Below, piece by piece: positions 1 through 9,071 of a stretch of 64,000 bases of DNA. The notes under the pieces are model-generated. The model made no database searches, was not told where the DNA came from, and saw nothing but the letters and a program-made list of their open reading frames with translations. Position 1 is the first letter of the stretch, and every line of letters starts with the position of its first letter. Source of the DNA: Saccharopolyspora flava (GTDB lineage: Bacteria; Actinomycetota; Actinomycetes; Mycobacteriales; Pseudonocardiaceae); contig NZ_FOZX01000010.1 of NCBI RefSeq assembly GCF_900116135.1, positions 62,001 to 126,000 of the forward strand. The letters run 5' to 3'. A program made the translations under genes and the position numbers.

Positions 1-277
1 CGGGCACGACCTCGCCGGCCTCGGTGCGCTTGTGCCGCGCGTAGCCCATCGCGGCGCCGAGCGCGATGTTCTCGTGCAGGCAGGGCACGTAGGAGATCCC
101 GTTCTCCGGCACGTCGGTGCCGTCGATGAGCGGGATCTCGTTGGTGCCGGGAACCCCGTAGAGCCGGTCGACGCCGGCGTGGGCGAGGTAGTCGAAGATG
201 ATGTCCCGCCCCAGGTGGCTGTGGTTCTCCTCCTCGATCGGGAGCCACCCGGCGAGTTCGGTGACGGTGTCGGTCAC
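1..277 (-). CDS. ThDP-dependent enzyme, N-terminal part (runs off the window edge)
   Basis: Only the first 92 codons are present; the rest lies beyond position 1. Translation from the GTG at 277 gives a thiamine-diphosphate-binding N-terminal (PYR) domain: the segment GVPGTNEIPLIDG (residues 41-53) is the usual cofactor-domain loop, and HENIALGAAMGYAR (68-81) carries the conserved Glu69 that activates the cofactor in this family. The GTG is chosen because AGGGGGAAAGG sits just upstream. Family members include benzoylformate decarboxylase, acetolactate synthase and related 2-oxoacid decarboxylases/lyases; the substrate cannot be told from this fragment. It reads away from the BCCT transporter at 770, so the two may share a control region. 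The ThDP enzyme at 33492 has a different N-terminus and is not a duplicate. Confidence 0.8.
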   Translation of the reverse strand, partial: MTDTVTELAGWLPIEEENHSHLGRDIIFDYLAHAGVDRLYGVPGTNEIPLIDGTDVPENGISYVPCLHENIALGAAMGYARHKRTEAGEVVP

Positions 278-769
278 GGCCTTTCCCCCTCAGCTGCGAT
301 GAACGCGGACAGCGGTGAGCAGGACCGCGACGCGGCACCGGAGGCACGCGCGGGCCGCACGGAACGCCTCGGCGACCCGGTCCCCAGCGAGCAGCGGCGC
401 GTTGCGTCCCCCAGCGACGAACGCGCGGTTCCCCCAGAACCGCTCGTGCACGACGGCGGGCGAACCCGCCGACTCCTCGAAGGTATCAGGAAAGTCACGT
501 CGTGCGAGCCGATTCGCGCGAGTCGCCGCGACAGCACCGGCAGGCAGTGGAGATAGACGAGGTCTATCGCTCCCCTTCAGGATCGGTATGGACGAATCCC
601 TAGAACTGTTTGATCGAGCGCCCTCCAGCTGAGAGCCTCAGCTCCGAGCACACAACGAAAGAGGTTCCGCCCGTCCGGGTGCGGGATGCGACATCGCTTG
701 CGGCGCAACGAGAAAGCGGCGAAGCGGCTCGCTCGTGCCGAATTTCTCGACACAAACAGGGTTTTCACC
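278..769. other. 492-bp divergent spacer with an unassigned minus-strand open frame
   Basis: No convincing gene. On the minus strand one frame ending in TGA at 290-292 stays open back past 560 and has protein-like composition near its end (for example HERFWGNRAFVAGGRNAPLL), stopping 13 nt before the start of the ThDP gene. It has no ATG and no start with a good ribosome-binding site, so it could be a decayed upstream gene. A perfect 7-bp hairpin (AGCTGAG/CTCAGCT, 628-644) lies in the leader of the plus-strand transporter. I see no recognisable riboswitch. Confidence 0.35.
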
Positions 770-2353
770 ATGACAACGAAACAGAACAGCGGTGCGGCCA
801 ATCATACCGTCTTCGCGGTGTCGATCGCCGTGTCCGCACTGGTCGTCCTGTGGGGAGCGATCGACCCCGCCGGGTTCTCCACCGTCACCACGCAGCTTTT
901 CGACCACGTCGTGTCGGACATGAGCTGGTTCTTCCTGCTGGCAGCGAACATCCTGCTGGTGTTCGCGATCTACCTGGCGGTCAGCGGCTACGGCCGGATC
1001 AAGCTCGGTGCCGATGACGACAAACCGGAGTTCGGCAGGTTTTCCTGGTTCGCCATGATGTTCCAGGCCGGGATGGGTCCGGCTCTCATCTTCTGGGGCC
1101 TGGCCGAACCGCTCTCGCACTACGTCGACGTCCCCTTCGGACTCGCGCCCCCGGAGACCGACGCGGCCGCCGGTGTGGCGATGGAGTACTCGTTCTTCCA
1201 CTGGGCGCTGCACCCGTGGGCGATCTACGCGGTCGCGGGGCTCGCCGTCGCCTACTTCACCCATCGCCGGAGTGAGCGCGGTCTGCTCAGCGCGATCTTC
1301 CGCCCGCTGCTGGGAGATCGGGTCGACGGGCCGATCGGCAAGGCCATCGACATCCTGGCCGTGCTCGCCGTCGTGTTCGGCATCGCCGTCGCGCTGGGCC
1401 AGGCGGGCCTGCAGATGACCGCGGGTCTCGGCGAAACCTTCGGCATGTCAACGGGAATCGTCGTGCAGCTGGTCGTGCTGGCGCTGACCACGGCCGCGTT
1501 CATGGGATCGGCGACCACGCGGATCGAGCACGGCATCAAGTGGCTGTCGAACATCAGCATGCTCATCGCCCCGATCCTGCTGATCTTCTACTTCGTCGTC
1601 GGTCCGACCATCACCCAGCTCAACGCGTTCACCGAAGGGCTCGGCAACTACCTCGGCGACATCGTGCCGATGAGCTTCCGGCTCGACGCCTTTGACCCGA
1701 ACAACGGGTGGATGGGCAGCTGGACCGTCTTCTACTGGTCCTGGTGGATCGCCTGGGCGCCCTACGTCGGCCTGTTCATGGCGCGCATCTCGAAGGGCCG
1801 CACGATCCGCGAGTTCGTCGCGGCCACCGTGCTGGTGCCCAGCGCGGTCAGCGTCATCTGGATCGCGGTGTTCGGCGGTGCCGCGCTGCACCTGGCCCGC
1901 AACGGCCTGGCCGGTGACATCGCCCGGACCGTGAGCGAGAGCCCGGCCGCCGGCATGTTCGTGTTCATCCAGCAGTACCCGCTGCCCGGGCTGCTGTCGG
2001 TGATCACGCTGATCGTGCTGTGGGTGTTCTTCGTGGCCGGTGCTGACGCGGGCACCGTGGTGCTCGGTGAGCTGTCCACCGGCGGCAAGCCCGACCCCAA
2101 GACGTGGGTGCGGCTGCTGTGGGGCGTGCTGCTGGCGGGTGTCGCGGCGGTGCTGCTGGTCTCCGGCGGGCTCGACGGGTTGCAGAAGGCCTCGGTGCTG
2201 ACCGGGACGCCGTTCGCGATCATCCTCGTGGGCATCTGCTTCGCCTTCCACAAGGCGCTGCGCGAGGACCGCGGGTTGCACGCGCCCCGCTCGGCGGCGG
2301 TGGAACCGGAGAAGCCGGAGAAGCCCGAGGAGGAACCCGTGCCGCAGCCGTAG
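770..2353 (+). CDS. BCCT family betaine/carnitine/choline transporter
   Basis: 527-aa integral membrane protein of the betaine/choline/carnitine transporter family, which imports quaternary ammonium compounds with sodium or protons, or exchanges them. About 12 membrane segments are visible. The diagnostic Trp-rich stretch WTVFYWSWWIAWAPYVGLF followed by MARISKGRTIREF lies at about residues 318-349, and the glycine-rich segment is GMGPALIFWGLAEP. In many members that segment reads GMGIG, so the Pro here may alter coupling or substrate range. The ATG at 770 is chosen over in-frame upstream codons because the preceding 28 residues are basic and unlike the family. The C-tail is Glu/Pro-rich (EKPEKPEEEP). 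A long inverted repeat follows directly. Substrate not determinable; a second, broken paralogue lies at 3971. Confidence 0.93.
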   Translation: MTTKQNSGAANHTVFAVSIAVSALVVLWGAIDPAGFSTVTTQLFDHVVSDMSWFFLLAANILLVFAIYLAVSGYGRIKLGADDDKPEFGRFSWFAMMFQAGMGPALIFWGLAEPLSHYVDVPFGLAPPETDAAAGVAMEYSFFHWALHPWAIYAVAGLAVAYFTHRRSERGLLSAIFRPLLGDRVDGPIGKAIDILAVLAVVFGIAVALGQAGLQMTAGLGETFGMSTGIVVQLVVLALTTAAFMGSATTRIEHGIKWLSNISMLIAPILLIFYFVVGPTITQLNAFTEGLGNYLGDIVPMSFRLDAFDPNNGWMGSWTVFYWSWWIAWAPYVGLFMARISKGRTIREFVAATVLVPSAVSVIWIAVFGGAALHLARNGLAGDIARTVSESPAAGMFVFIQQYPLPGLLSVITLIVLWVFFVAGADAGTVVLGELSTGGKPDPKTWVRLLWGVLLAGVAAVLLVSGGLDGLQKASVLTGTPFAIILVGICFAFHKALREDRGLHAPRSAAVEPEKPEKPEEEPVPQP

Positions 2354-2370
2354 GGCTCGGTGTGTGGAAG

Positions 2371-2429
2371 GTTTTTGCCAGAATCGCCCGGGGTCTCGTG
2401 GTGAGATCCCGGGCGATTCTGGCAAAAAC
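2371..2429. repeat. Long inverted repeat A (27-bp arms), bidirectional terminator position
   Basis: Left arm 2371-2397 and right arm 2403-2429 are complementary at 26 of 27 positions around a 5-nt loop. The arms begin GTTTTTGCCAGAATCGCC and end with the complementary GGCAAAAAC, so transcripts from either side make a very strong hairpin ending in a U run. It sits between the convergent 3' ends of the BCCT gene and the PhoX-like gene. A second short hairpin (CCCCCTGGTG...CACCGGGGG) follows at about 2433-2461. Related elements occur at 17884, 22701, 36006 and 38964. Confidence 0.9.
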
Positions 2430-2469
2430 TGCCCCCTGGTGACCCTTACGCCACCGGGGGACGCAGGGC

Positions 2470-3876
2470 TCAGGAGTCCCAGGGACCCGTGATGGCGTAG
2501 AGAACGCCCGGGTTCTGGACGTTGGCGAACAGGGTGCTGCCGTCGGGGGAGAAGACCGGGCCGCAGAACTCGCTGAACTCGGGCGCGAGGTCGGTGCCGG
2601 TGTTGATCTCGTTGCGGGCCAGCGGGTAGGTCTGGCCGTCGGTGGTGACGCCGAAGAGGTGCTGCTGGCCGTCGCCGTCCTCGGCGAGGATGAGGCCGTT
2701 GCCTCGGGAGGAGACGGTGATGTTGTCCGGGCCGTCGAACCCGGTGGCGTCGTCCTGGTCGTACTCGAACCGCAGCTTGAGCTCGATGGTCTGCTCGCGC
2801 GGGTCGTAGAACCACACCTGACCGTCGTGCGGCGTTCCGGGGCTGTCCTCGATCCGGGCGTAGCTGCACACGAAGTACGCGCCGCCGTCGCCCCACCAGG
2901 CGCCTTCGAGCTTGCGGCCGCGGGTGATCTCGTCGTCGCCGACCTGCTCGCGGATCGAGGTCGAGGCCGCCGCCCGGTCGGGAACCGCGACCCAGGTGAG
3001 CGCGTAGGTGGTGCCGACCTCGGTCGCCCGGGACAGGTCGTCGACGTGCCGGCCCGACTCGTCGGAGGCCTTCATCGCCTCCAGGACCCCGTCGTCGTCG
3101 CCGAGCGCCCGCAGCGCGCCGGGGCCGAGCGGCAGCGCCGAGGCGGGCGGGGTGAACCGGTAGAACAGGCCGTTGGGGCCGGAGGCGTCCTCGGTCTGGT
3201 AGATGTGCCCGGTGTCCGGGTCGACCACCGCGGCCTCGTGCGAGAAGCGGCCGAGCGCCTTGATCGGCTTCGGGTCCCGGTTGGCCTCCCGGTCGTGGGG
3301 GTCGACCTCGAAGGTGAAGCCGTGGTCGCGCTCGTGGCCGTCCTCGCCGGCCCTGGCCTCGGTCTCCTCGCAGCTGAGCCACGTGTTCCACGGCGTGCGG
3401 CCGCCCGCGCAGTTGGTGGAGGTCCCGGCCAGCGCGACGTGCTCGCTGATCCGGTTGCCCTCGGCATCGACCTCGACGACGGTGCAGCCGCCCGGCGCTA
3501 CCGGGTCGTAGGTGAGCCCGTCGATGCGCGGCACCGGGAACTCGGCGTCGTGCCCGACGTTGATCTCGTGGTTGTAGACGATGACGCTGCCGCCGCCGGG
3601 ACGCTCGAAGGTGGCCATGCCGTCGTGCTTCTGCGGCGTCGGCTCGCCCGATTCCAGCACTGTCTTGCCCGCCTCGGTGATGATCTTGTAGCTGAAGCCC
3701 TCGGGGAGCGACAGCAACCCGCGGGGATCGGGGATCAGCGGACCGTAACCGGGCGCGGTGCCACCTCCAGCGACCGCGGGGGCCGCGGCGGCGACCGCTC
3801 CGACGTTGCCGACGAGCGCGATGCCGATACCGCTCAGCAGCGAGCGCTGCACGAACTGCCTGCGAGAGAGGTCCAT
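2470..3876 (-). CDS. PhoX/DUF839 family protein, Tat-exported
   Basis: 468-aa protein beginning with a twin-arginine signal (MDLSRRQFVQRSLLSGIGIA, then AVAAAAPAVA), so it is predicted to be folded with a cofactor and exported by Tat. The mature part matches the PhoX/DUF839 beta-propeller family, whose characterised members are calcium/iron alkaline phosphatases: see LPEGFSYKIITEAG, YNHEINVG, NCAGGRTPWNTWLSCEET, GRFSHEAAVVD, IYQTEDA and GPDNITVSSRGN. The start at 3876 is set by the RR motif and AGGAG 6 nt upstream; an upstream in-frame extension is low-complexity. Phosphatase activity is inferred from the family; many actinomycete paralogues are uncharacterised. It lies between two BCCT genes in the opposite orientation. 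Confidence 0.88.
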   Translation of the reverse strand: MDLSRRQFVQRSLLSGIGIALVGNVGAVAAAAPAVAGGGTAPGYGPLIPDPRGLLSLPEGFSYKIITEAGKTVLESGEPTPQKHDGMATFERPGGGSVIVYNHEINVGHDAEFPVPRIDGLTYDPVAPGGCTVVEVDAEGNRISEHVALAGTSTNCAGGRTPWNTWLSCEETEARAGEDGHERDHGFTFEVDPHDREANRDPKPIKALGRFSHEAAVVDPDTGHIYQTEDASGPNGLFYRFTPPASALPLGPGALRALGDDDGVLEAMKASDESGRHVDDLSRATEVGTTYALTWVAVPDRAAASTSIREQVGDDEITRGRKLEGAWWGDGGAYFVCSYARIEDSPGTPHDGQVWFYDPREQTIELKLRFEYDQDDATGFDGPDNITVSSRGNGLILAEDGDGQQHLFGVTTDGQTYPLARNEINTGTDLAPEFSEFCGPVFSPDGSTLFANVQNPGVLYAITGPWDS

Positions 3877-3970
3877 CGGGGACTCCTGGGAGACGAGAAC
3901 GGGAACAGCGCGCCAGCCTCGCCCGCCCGGGCAACCGCAGGATGAACGCGACGAAGCGGGAGAACATCGC

Positions 3971-5437
3971 AATCCCTGGTTCTACATCATCAGCGCCACG
4001 TTCTTCCTGCTGTTCGTGGTGGTGCTGCTGTTCACCCGCTGGGGGTCCGTCCGGTTGGGACCGAACGACTCGCGGCCCGAGTACTCCAACCAGGCGTGGT
4101 TCGCGATGCTGTTCACCGCCGGGATGGGCATCGGGCTGGTCTACTACGCGGTGAGCGAACCGGTTTCGCACTTCCTGGAGCCGCCGACCGGGCAGGGCGG
4201 CACGGCCGAAGCCGCTCGGGCGGCGATGAACTACACGTTCTACCACTGAGGTCTGCACCCGTGGGCGATCTACATCGTGCTGGGCATGGCCCTGGGCTAC
4301 TTCGCCTTCCGCAAGGGACTGCCGATGCGGCCCGCGTCGGCGCTGTACCCGCTGATCGGTGACCGGATCTACGGCTGGATCGGGCACGTCGTGGACGTGC
4401 TGGCGGTGTTCGGCACGCTGTTCGGCCTGGCGACGTCGCTGGGCCTGGGAGGCCAGCAGGTCGGTGCCGGGCTGGAGACGCTGTTCGGCATCGAGAACTC
4501 CACGGTGCTGCAGCTGGTCCTGGTCCTCGGCATCACCTCGATCGCGGTGGTCTCGGTGATGCTGGGCATCGACAAGGGCATCCGGAACCTGTCGCTGATC
4601 AACCTGTGGCTGGCGTTCGCGCTGATGGTGTTCGTGTTCTTCTTCGGTCCCTCGGTGGACCTGCTGAACTCGCTGGCCGGCAACCTCGGCTACTACCTGC
4701 AGAACCTGCCGCAGACGAGCTTCGAGACCTACGCCAACAACCCGGCCGGTCAGGAGTGGCAGGCCAGCTGGACGCTGTTCTACTGGGGCTGGTGGATCTC
4801 CTGGTCGCCGTTCGTGGGCATGTTCATCGCCCGCATCTCCTACGGCCGGACGCTGCGGCAGTTCATCGTGGGCGCGCTGTTCGCGCCGGTCGGTGCGTCG
4901 ATGGTGTGGCTGTCGATCTTCGGCAACTCGGCGCTGACGCTGCTCACCCAGGACCCGCAGAACCCGTTGGCGGAGGCTGAGTCGTCGACGGCGATGTTCG
5001 CGCTGCTGCAGCAGCTGCCGGTTCCGGGTGTGATCGCGACGCTGGCGTCGGCGCTGGCGATCGTCGTGGTCGTGCTGTTCTTCGCCACTTCGTCGGACTC
5101 CGGTTCGCTGGTGGTGGACATCCTCACCAACGGCGGTGACCCGAACCCGAAGTGGCAGCAGCGGCTGTTCTGGGCCGTGCTGGAAGGCGTCATCGCCGCG
5201 GTGCTGCTGGCCGCCAGCGCCGCCAGCGGTGAGGACGCCCTGACGGCGCTGCAGACGGCGGCGATCGTCATCGGCCTGCCGTTCTGCGTGGTGCTGCTGG
5301 TCATCTGCCTCGGCTTCGTCCGAGGACTGGCCGGTGAACGCATCAGCGTCGACGTCGGCCCGCCGCCGGCCACGGCGCTGCGCGAGTCGGCCACCGACGG
5401 CCGCCACCGCACGACGGAGGACAAGGCCACCAGCTGA
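3971..5437 (+). pseudogene. Second BCCT transporter, truncated and interrupted by a nonsense codon
   Basis: The reading frame is clearly a BCCT transporter from NPWFYIISATFFLLF (3971) to the stop at 5437, including the Trp-rich signature WTLFYWGWWISWSPFVG followed by MFIARISYGRTLRQF. Two defects are visible. First, the 50-60 residues with the first membrane helix are missing; the 3877-3970 interval holds no matching sequence in any frame. Second, codon 4247-4249 is TGA where the family has Trp (YTFYH-stop-GLHPWAIY, normally YHWGLHPWAIY), a single G-to-A change. The remaining 395 codons are intact, so decay is recent. The TGA sits in a conserved Trp position with no sign of a recoding element, so I read it as a mutation. 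An internal restart at ATG 4277 would lack the substrate-binding core. Confidence 0.88.
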
Positions 5438-5449
5438 CCCCACCCGACG

Positions 5450-5483
5450 AACAGGGGCACCGGAACCCACCGGTGCCCCTGTT
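5450..5483. terminator. Bidirectional hairpin between BCCT pseudogene and helicase
   Basis: Perfect 14-bp arms AACAGGGGCACCGG (5450-5463) and CCGGTGCCCCTGTT (5470-5483) with a 6-nt loop, located between the convergent 3' ends at 5437 and 5517. Confidence 0.85.
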
Positions 5484-5516
5484 GGCGTTCACGCCCGTTC
5501 GAAACGGTCCGCGGGG

Positions 5517-8500
5517 TCACTCCCACTCGTGGGCGGGGAATGCGCCTGCGAGCCGGTCGAAGTAGCGGAGGTCCTTCCACAGCTTCCGGTTGCCGATGAC
5601 GTAGAAGCGCCGTTTGGCCCGGGACACCGCCACGTTGAGCAGGTTCGGGCGCGAGGCCGCCCACTGGCGCGCGCCGTGCCGTCGCGGATCACCGCCCAGC
5701 ACCAGGACGATGACGTCGGACTCCTTGCCCTGCACGGTGTGCACCGTTCCCACGTTGTGCTTCGCGAAGTCCGGTCCGATTTGCGCGCGGAGCCGCTTCT
5801 TCGCACCGGTGACGACGTCGCGGAACGGGCTGATCACCCGGACGTCGTCGAGAGCGATGCGCTGGTCGGACAGCCGCACGAACAGATCGGTGAGCGCGTC
5901 GCCCTCGTCCTCGATCCAGTGGCCCTCCGACGTCGCGCTCTGGACGTCGATCCAGCGGTTCTCGCCCGGGAACTCGCCGTCGTGCCGGGTCGCGTAGACC
6001 ATGAGCGTCCCGCCGTAGGCGATGTCGTTGGAGACGTCGAACATCGGCCGGTCGCAGCGTCGGTGCACGCGCAGCGGGGCGCCCACCCAGACCTGCTCGT
6101 CGCCGTCCTGAACGGGCAGCGCGGTCCCGTGGCGGGTGAGCCTATCGGCCACGCCCTGCGCCGAGGTCGTTTCCGGCGTCCACTCCTCGTCGACCCGGTG
6201 GTGGCGGCGCAGCGCGTGCTGGGCGGAATCCGGCAGCGCCACGATCGGTTCCAGCTGCTGCGGATCTCCCACCACGACGGCGCGTTGACAGCGCCACAGC
6301 CCACCTACCACCTGCTGCGGGGTGGCCTGTCCCGCCTCGTCGACGAGCAGCCACCCCAGGCTTTCCCGGCCGAGGCCGGTGAACAAGCGGGGAAGCGAGG
6401 CGAACGTCGTCGAGACCATCGGTACGACCAGGAACAACGACTGCCACGCCGCCAACCTCGCTGCCGGGGAGGGACGGACGTTGCCCTGCAGGATCTCGGT
6501 CATGACGCTGAGGTTGTTCCGAAGCCGTGGGCCCGAGCGCAGGACGAACGCGCGGTGCAGGCGCAGTGCCTGCAGGAACAGGCGGTTGCGGGCGGTGACG
6601 TACTCTTCGTCGGCCCACGGCGCGCACTTCTGGAACTCCTCGTCCCCGGCGAAGTCGTCGGGGATCGGCAGGTGCCCGGGCCAGTTCTCCCGCGCTCGAG
6701 TCACCTCGCCCAGCGCCCGGTCGAGCTCGTAGGAGGCCGCGGCGCGGGCCTCCTCGGCCTTCTGCCGCTCCGCCGTCTTGACGTTCAGCCGCTGCTGGAA
6801 CTGATCCCGCGACGTTTCGGCGTCGCGGAGCCGCTTCTTGGCCGCGTCGCGAGCCTCCTCCAACTGCTCGTGCTTGGCCTGCCACTCGCGCGGTGCCCGG
6901 AACCACGTCGCCAAGGAGACCCACAGGCCGGGCCGGTGGCGGAGGTGGCTTTCGTAGTCGCCGTCCGCGTCGCGGAACACCCCGTCGGCGCGCGTGACCT
7001 CGACATTGCCGGCCGCCAGGTCGTCTCGCACCAGGGCGCACAGCGCGTCGGCGTCCGCGAACGCTCTCCGCGCCTCTTCCCACTGCCGGCGACACGCGGC
7101 CACGGCGGTGATCGACTCGGCGGCTCGCTGCCGGGTGTTCGCGAGGCGTTCCACCTCCGCGCGGGCCCGGCGGAATTCGGCGACGGCGGTCTCCCAGTCC
7201 TGCGCGGAGTCCGGATCGTCCTCGGCTTCCTTGAGCATCTCGTACATGCCCTTGGTGCCGTCCTGGTTCTGCGTGCTCTTGTAGTCGGCCCACCAGAAGC
7301 GCTTGGCGAACGTGTTGCGGTACTGGAGGTTCCCGAGCGTCGCGGAGACCAGCCCCCACGCGTCGGAGTCGAGGACGTGCGAGGCCAGCTCCGCGAAGTA
7401 GTCGGCGCCGAGCGCTTCCTCGGCGTACCCGCGCACCGCGTCGACCCCGGGAACCTCGGCGGAGACGTTCTTCGCCGCGTCGTTGGTGGCGGTGGCGAGG
7501 ACGATCTCGAAGCCGCTCAACGCGCTGGACACGCCGTGGACCGGGATCTGGTACTTCTTGGGTCCTACCGGCACGAGTTCGATCCGGTCGGTGAAGCCCT
7601 CCGCCGGGGAACCGAGCTCCGCGAGGCGGTTCGCGCGATCGACGACGATCCCGGCGACCACGTCGCGCAGCAACGTGGTCTTGCCGGTTCCGGGAGGGCC
7701 GTTGACCGAGAAGATCCCGGGGTTGTCGCGGAGTTCGGCGAGGACTCGGTTGACGGCGAACTGCTGGCTGAGCACCAGCGGCTTGGCGGGGTCGCCGGGC
7801 CAGCGCCCGGCCGGGATGTGCTGCGGCTCGACAGCGGCGATCACCGCGTCCGGATTGGTCCGCACGTCGATCCGGTGCGCGGTGCCGATCGATCGCTCGT
7901 CGGTCAGGTAGTCCCGCAAGGCGGGGCCCACGTCGTCCGCGGCCACGGCTGCTGCGACGTGGTTGAGGTCGTCGGCGATGTGGCTGTTGAGGAAGGTCTG
8001 GTCGGCGGAGTCGTCGCGGTTGGGCACCGCCTGGCAGCGGATCCGAACCCCGCGGGCGCCGAGGGAATCGCGCACGCCCAGCGCGGCGGCCATCTCGTCG
8101 ACGAACGCGTGCAGTGCCGAGGCCGTCACGAGAAGGCGTGGCGTGCTGGGTGTTTCGGTCGCGGATCCGGACTCCTCACCGTCCTCGCCGTCGTCACCGG
8201 GGCCGAGCACGCTCTCGGTGAACGCTCCCGCAGCGGCCCCGGCGACGTCGCCCACGACCGGGCCGACGGCGGTCTCCGCGACAGTTTTGACAGCGGTGCC
8301 GGCGGCTTCGGCTCCGGCGCTCCACGCGTCCATCCCCGCGGACTTCAGGCGCTGGCCGAAGGCGCGCACGATGCGATCGAAGGGCCCGGGAGTCGTGCTG
8401 CCGTCCGGTTCCTCGTCGGTGGCGCGGCGGTCCGGCGGAACCAGCCCGTCCATCTCTGAGGAGAACGCGCGTTCCACGTCGTCGAACCCGTCGAGCGCCT

Positions 8501-8918
8501 CGGGCGCAGGCTCGGCGGAGGTCAGCTTCCCCAGCGCCCAGGCGCAGGCCGACAGGGTCGCGCCGTTCTCGACCAGGCACCCGTCGGCGTCGATGGTGAG
8601 CGCGAACAGGGCGGTGTCGCCTTCGCTCGGACGTTCCTCGCGCGTGTCCTGGCCGAACGCCTTCACCAGCGTCTCGGACACCGCCGCAAGCGGGTACAGC
8701 CCGCCGTAGGCGGTGAACCGCCAGGTGTAGCGGTGGGGGAGCGGCTCGTCGAGGAGCGGGTGCCCCGTCTCCCACGGTGCGAGGTCACCGGCGGCCAGGT
8801 CGAAGATCTTCTCGTGAGCCTGGCGCCGGTAGGGCTTGGTCTTCGGCACGGTCTGCGGGCTGAGCATCTCGACGCTCCGCCAGAACCGGACGATGTTCGC
8901 AGACCGGTTGTCACCCAC
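5517..8918 (-). CDS. Large SF1 (DNA2/NAM7-like) helicase/ATPase
   Basis: 1133-aa superfamily 1B helicase. Motifs in order: Walker A GPPGTGKTTLL (about residue 407), DEAG Walker B in LLVDEAGQATPQQ (about 857), GDPQQLEP (motif III), VHTVQGKESDVIVLVLGGD (motif V) and LLNVAVSRAKRRFYVIGN (motif VI, about 1090). A charged coiled-coil-like insert of roughly 200 residues (about 560-760) separates motifs I and II, as in UPF1/DNA2-type enzymes. The N-terminal 400 residues match no domain I know and include an Ala/Gly/Val-rich stretch near 210-235. The start is GTG 8918. It stands alone, with no nuclease, methylase or kinase beside it. Family members act in RNA/DNA remodelling, and standalone forms occur in phage-defence loci; the role here is unknown. 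Confidence 0.88.
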   Translation of the reverse strand: MGDNRSANIVRFWRSVEMLSPQTVPKTKPYRRQAHEKIFDLAAGDLAPWETGHPLLDEPLPHRYTWRFTAYGGLYPLAAVSETLVKAFGQDTREERPSEGDTALFALTIDADGCLVENGATLSACAWALGKLTSAEPAPEALDGFDDVERAFSSEMDGLVPPDRRATDEEPDGSTTPGPFDRIVRAFGQRLKSAGMDAWSAGAEAAGTAVKTVAETAVGPVVGDVAGAAAGAFTESVLGPGDDGEDGEESGSATETPSTPRLLVTASALHAFVDEMAAALGVRDSLGARGVRIRCQAVPNRDDSADQTFLNSHIADDLNHVAAAVAADDVGPALRDYLTDERSIGTAHRIDVRTNPDAVIAAVEPQHIPAGRWPGDPAKPLVLSQQFAVNRVLAELRDNPGIFSVNGPPGTGKTTLLRDVVAGIVVDRANRLAELGSPAEGFTDRIELVPVGPKKYQIPVHGVSSALSGFEIVLATATNDAAKNVSAEVPGVDAVRGYAEEALGADYFAELASHVLDSDAWGLVSATLGNLQYRNTFAKRFWWADYKSTQNQDGTKGMYEMLKEAEDDPDSAQDWETAVAEFRRARAEVERLANTRQRAAESITAVAACRRQWEEARRAFADADALCALVRDDLAAGNVEVTRADGVFRDADGDYESHLRHRPGLWVSLATWFRAPREWQAKHEQLEEARDAAKKRLRDAETSRDQFQQRLNVKTAERQKAEEARAAASYELDRALGEVTRARENWPGHLPIPDDFAGDEEFQKCAPWADEEYVTARNRLFLQALRLHRAFVLRSGPRLRNNLSVMTEILQGNVRPSPAARLAAWQSLFLVVPMVSTTFASLPRLFTGLGRESLGWLLVDEAGQATPQQVVGGLWRCQRAVVVGDPQQLEPIVALPDSAQHALRRHHRVDEEWTPETTSAQGVADRLTRHGTALPVQDGDEQVWVGAPLRVHRRCDRPMFDVSNDIAYGGTLMVYATRHDGEFPGENRWIDVQSATSEGHWIEDEGDALTDLFVRLSDQRIALDDVRVISPFRDVVTGAKKRLRAQIGPDFAKHNVGTVHTVQGKESDVIVLVLGGDPRRHGARQWAASRPNLLNVAVSRAKRRFYVIGNRKLWKDLRYFDRLAGAFPAHEWE

Positions 8919-9071
8919 AGAATTCCCCCAGTGCCGTCGCGCAGTGTGCTCGCTCGATTACCGCACGCGCACTGTAGGGCATGATCGGCTTCGCGTGGGC
9001 CGCAAGACCGAGATCTCATCCTCGCCGGTCACCGGGACGGAGCAACCGCGTTCACCGATTCCGCGCTGCGG

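Noticed and set aside
628..644. A riboswitch before the first BCCT gene
   Set aside because: There is only one short hairpin; no conserved core of a known class is visible.
4247..4249. TGA as a selenocysteine or readthrough codon
   Set aside because: It replaces a conserved Trp in a transporter helix, and the gene also lacks its 5' end; no recoding hairpin stands out after it.
1448..5470. A 1340-codon minus-strand open frame
   Set aside because: It runs antisense through two BCCT genes and the PhoX gene; composition is Arg/Gln/His-rich without domains. Artefact of high GC.
5334..8459. A 1041-codon plus-strand open frame opposite the helicase
   Set aside because: The helicase strand has all SF1 motifs; this frame has only low-complexity Arg/Gly/Val sequence.
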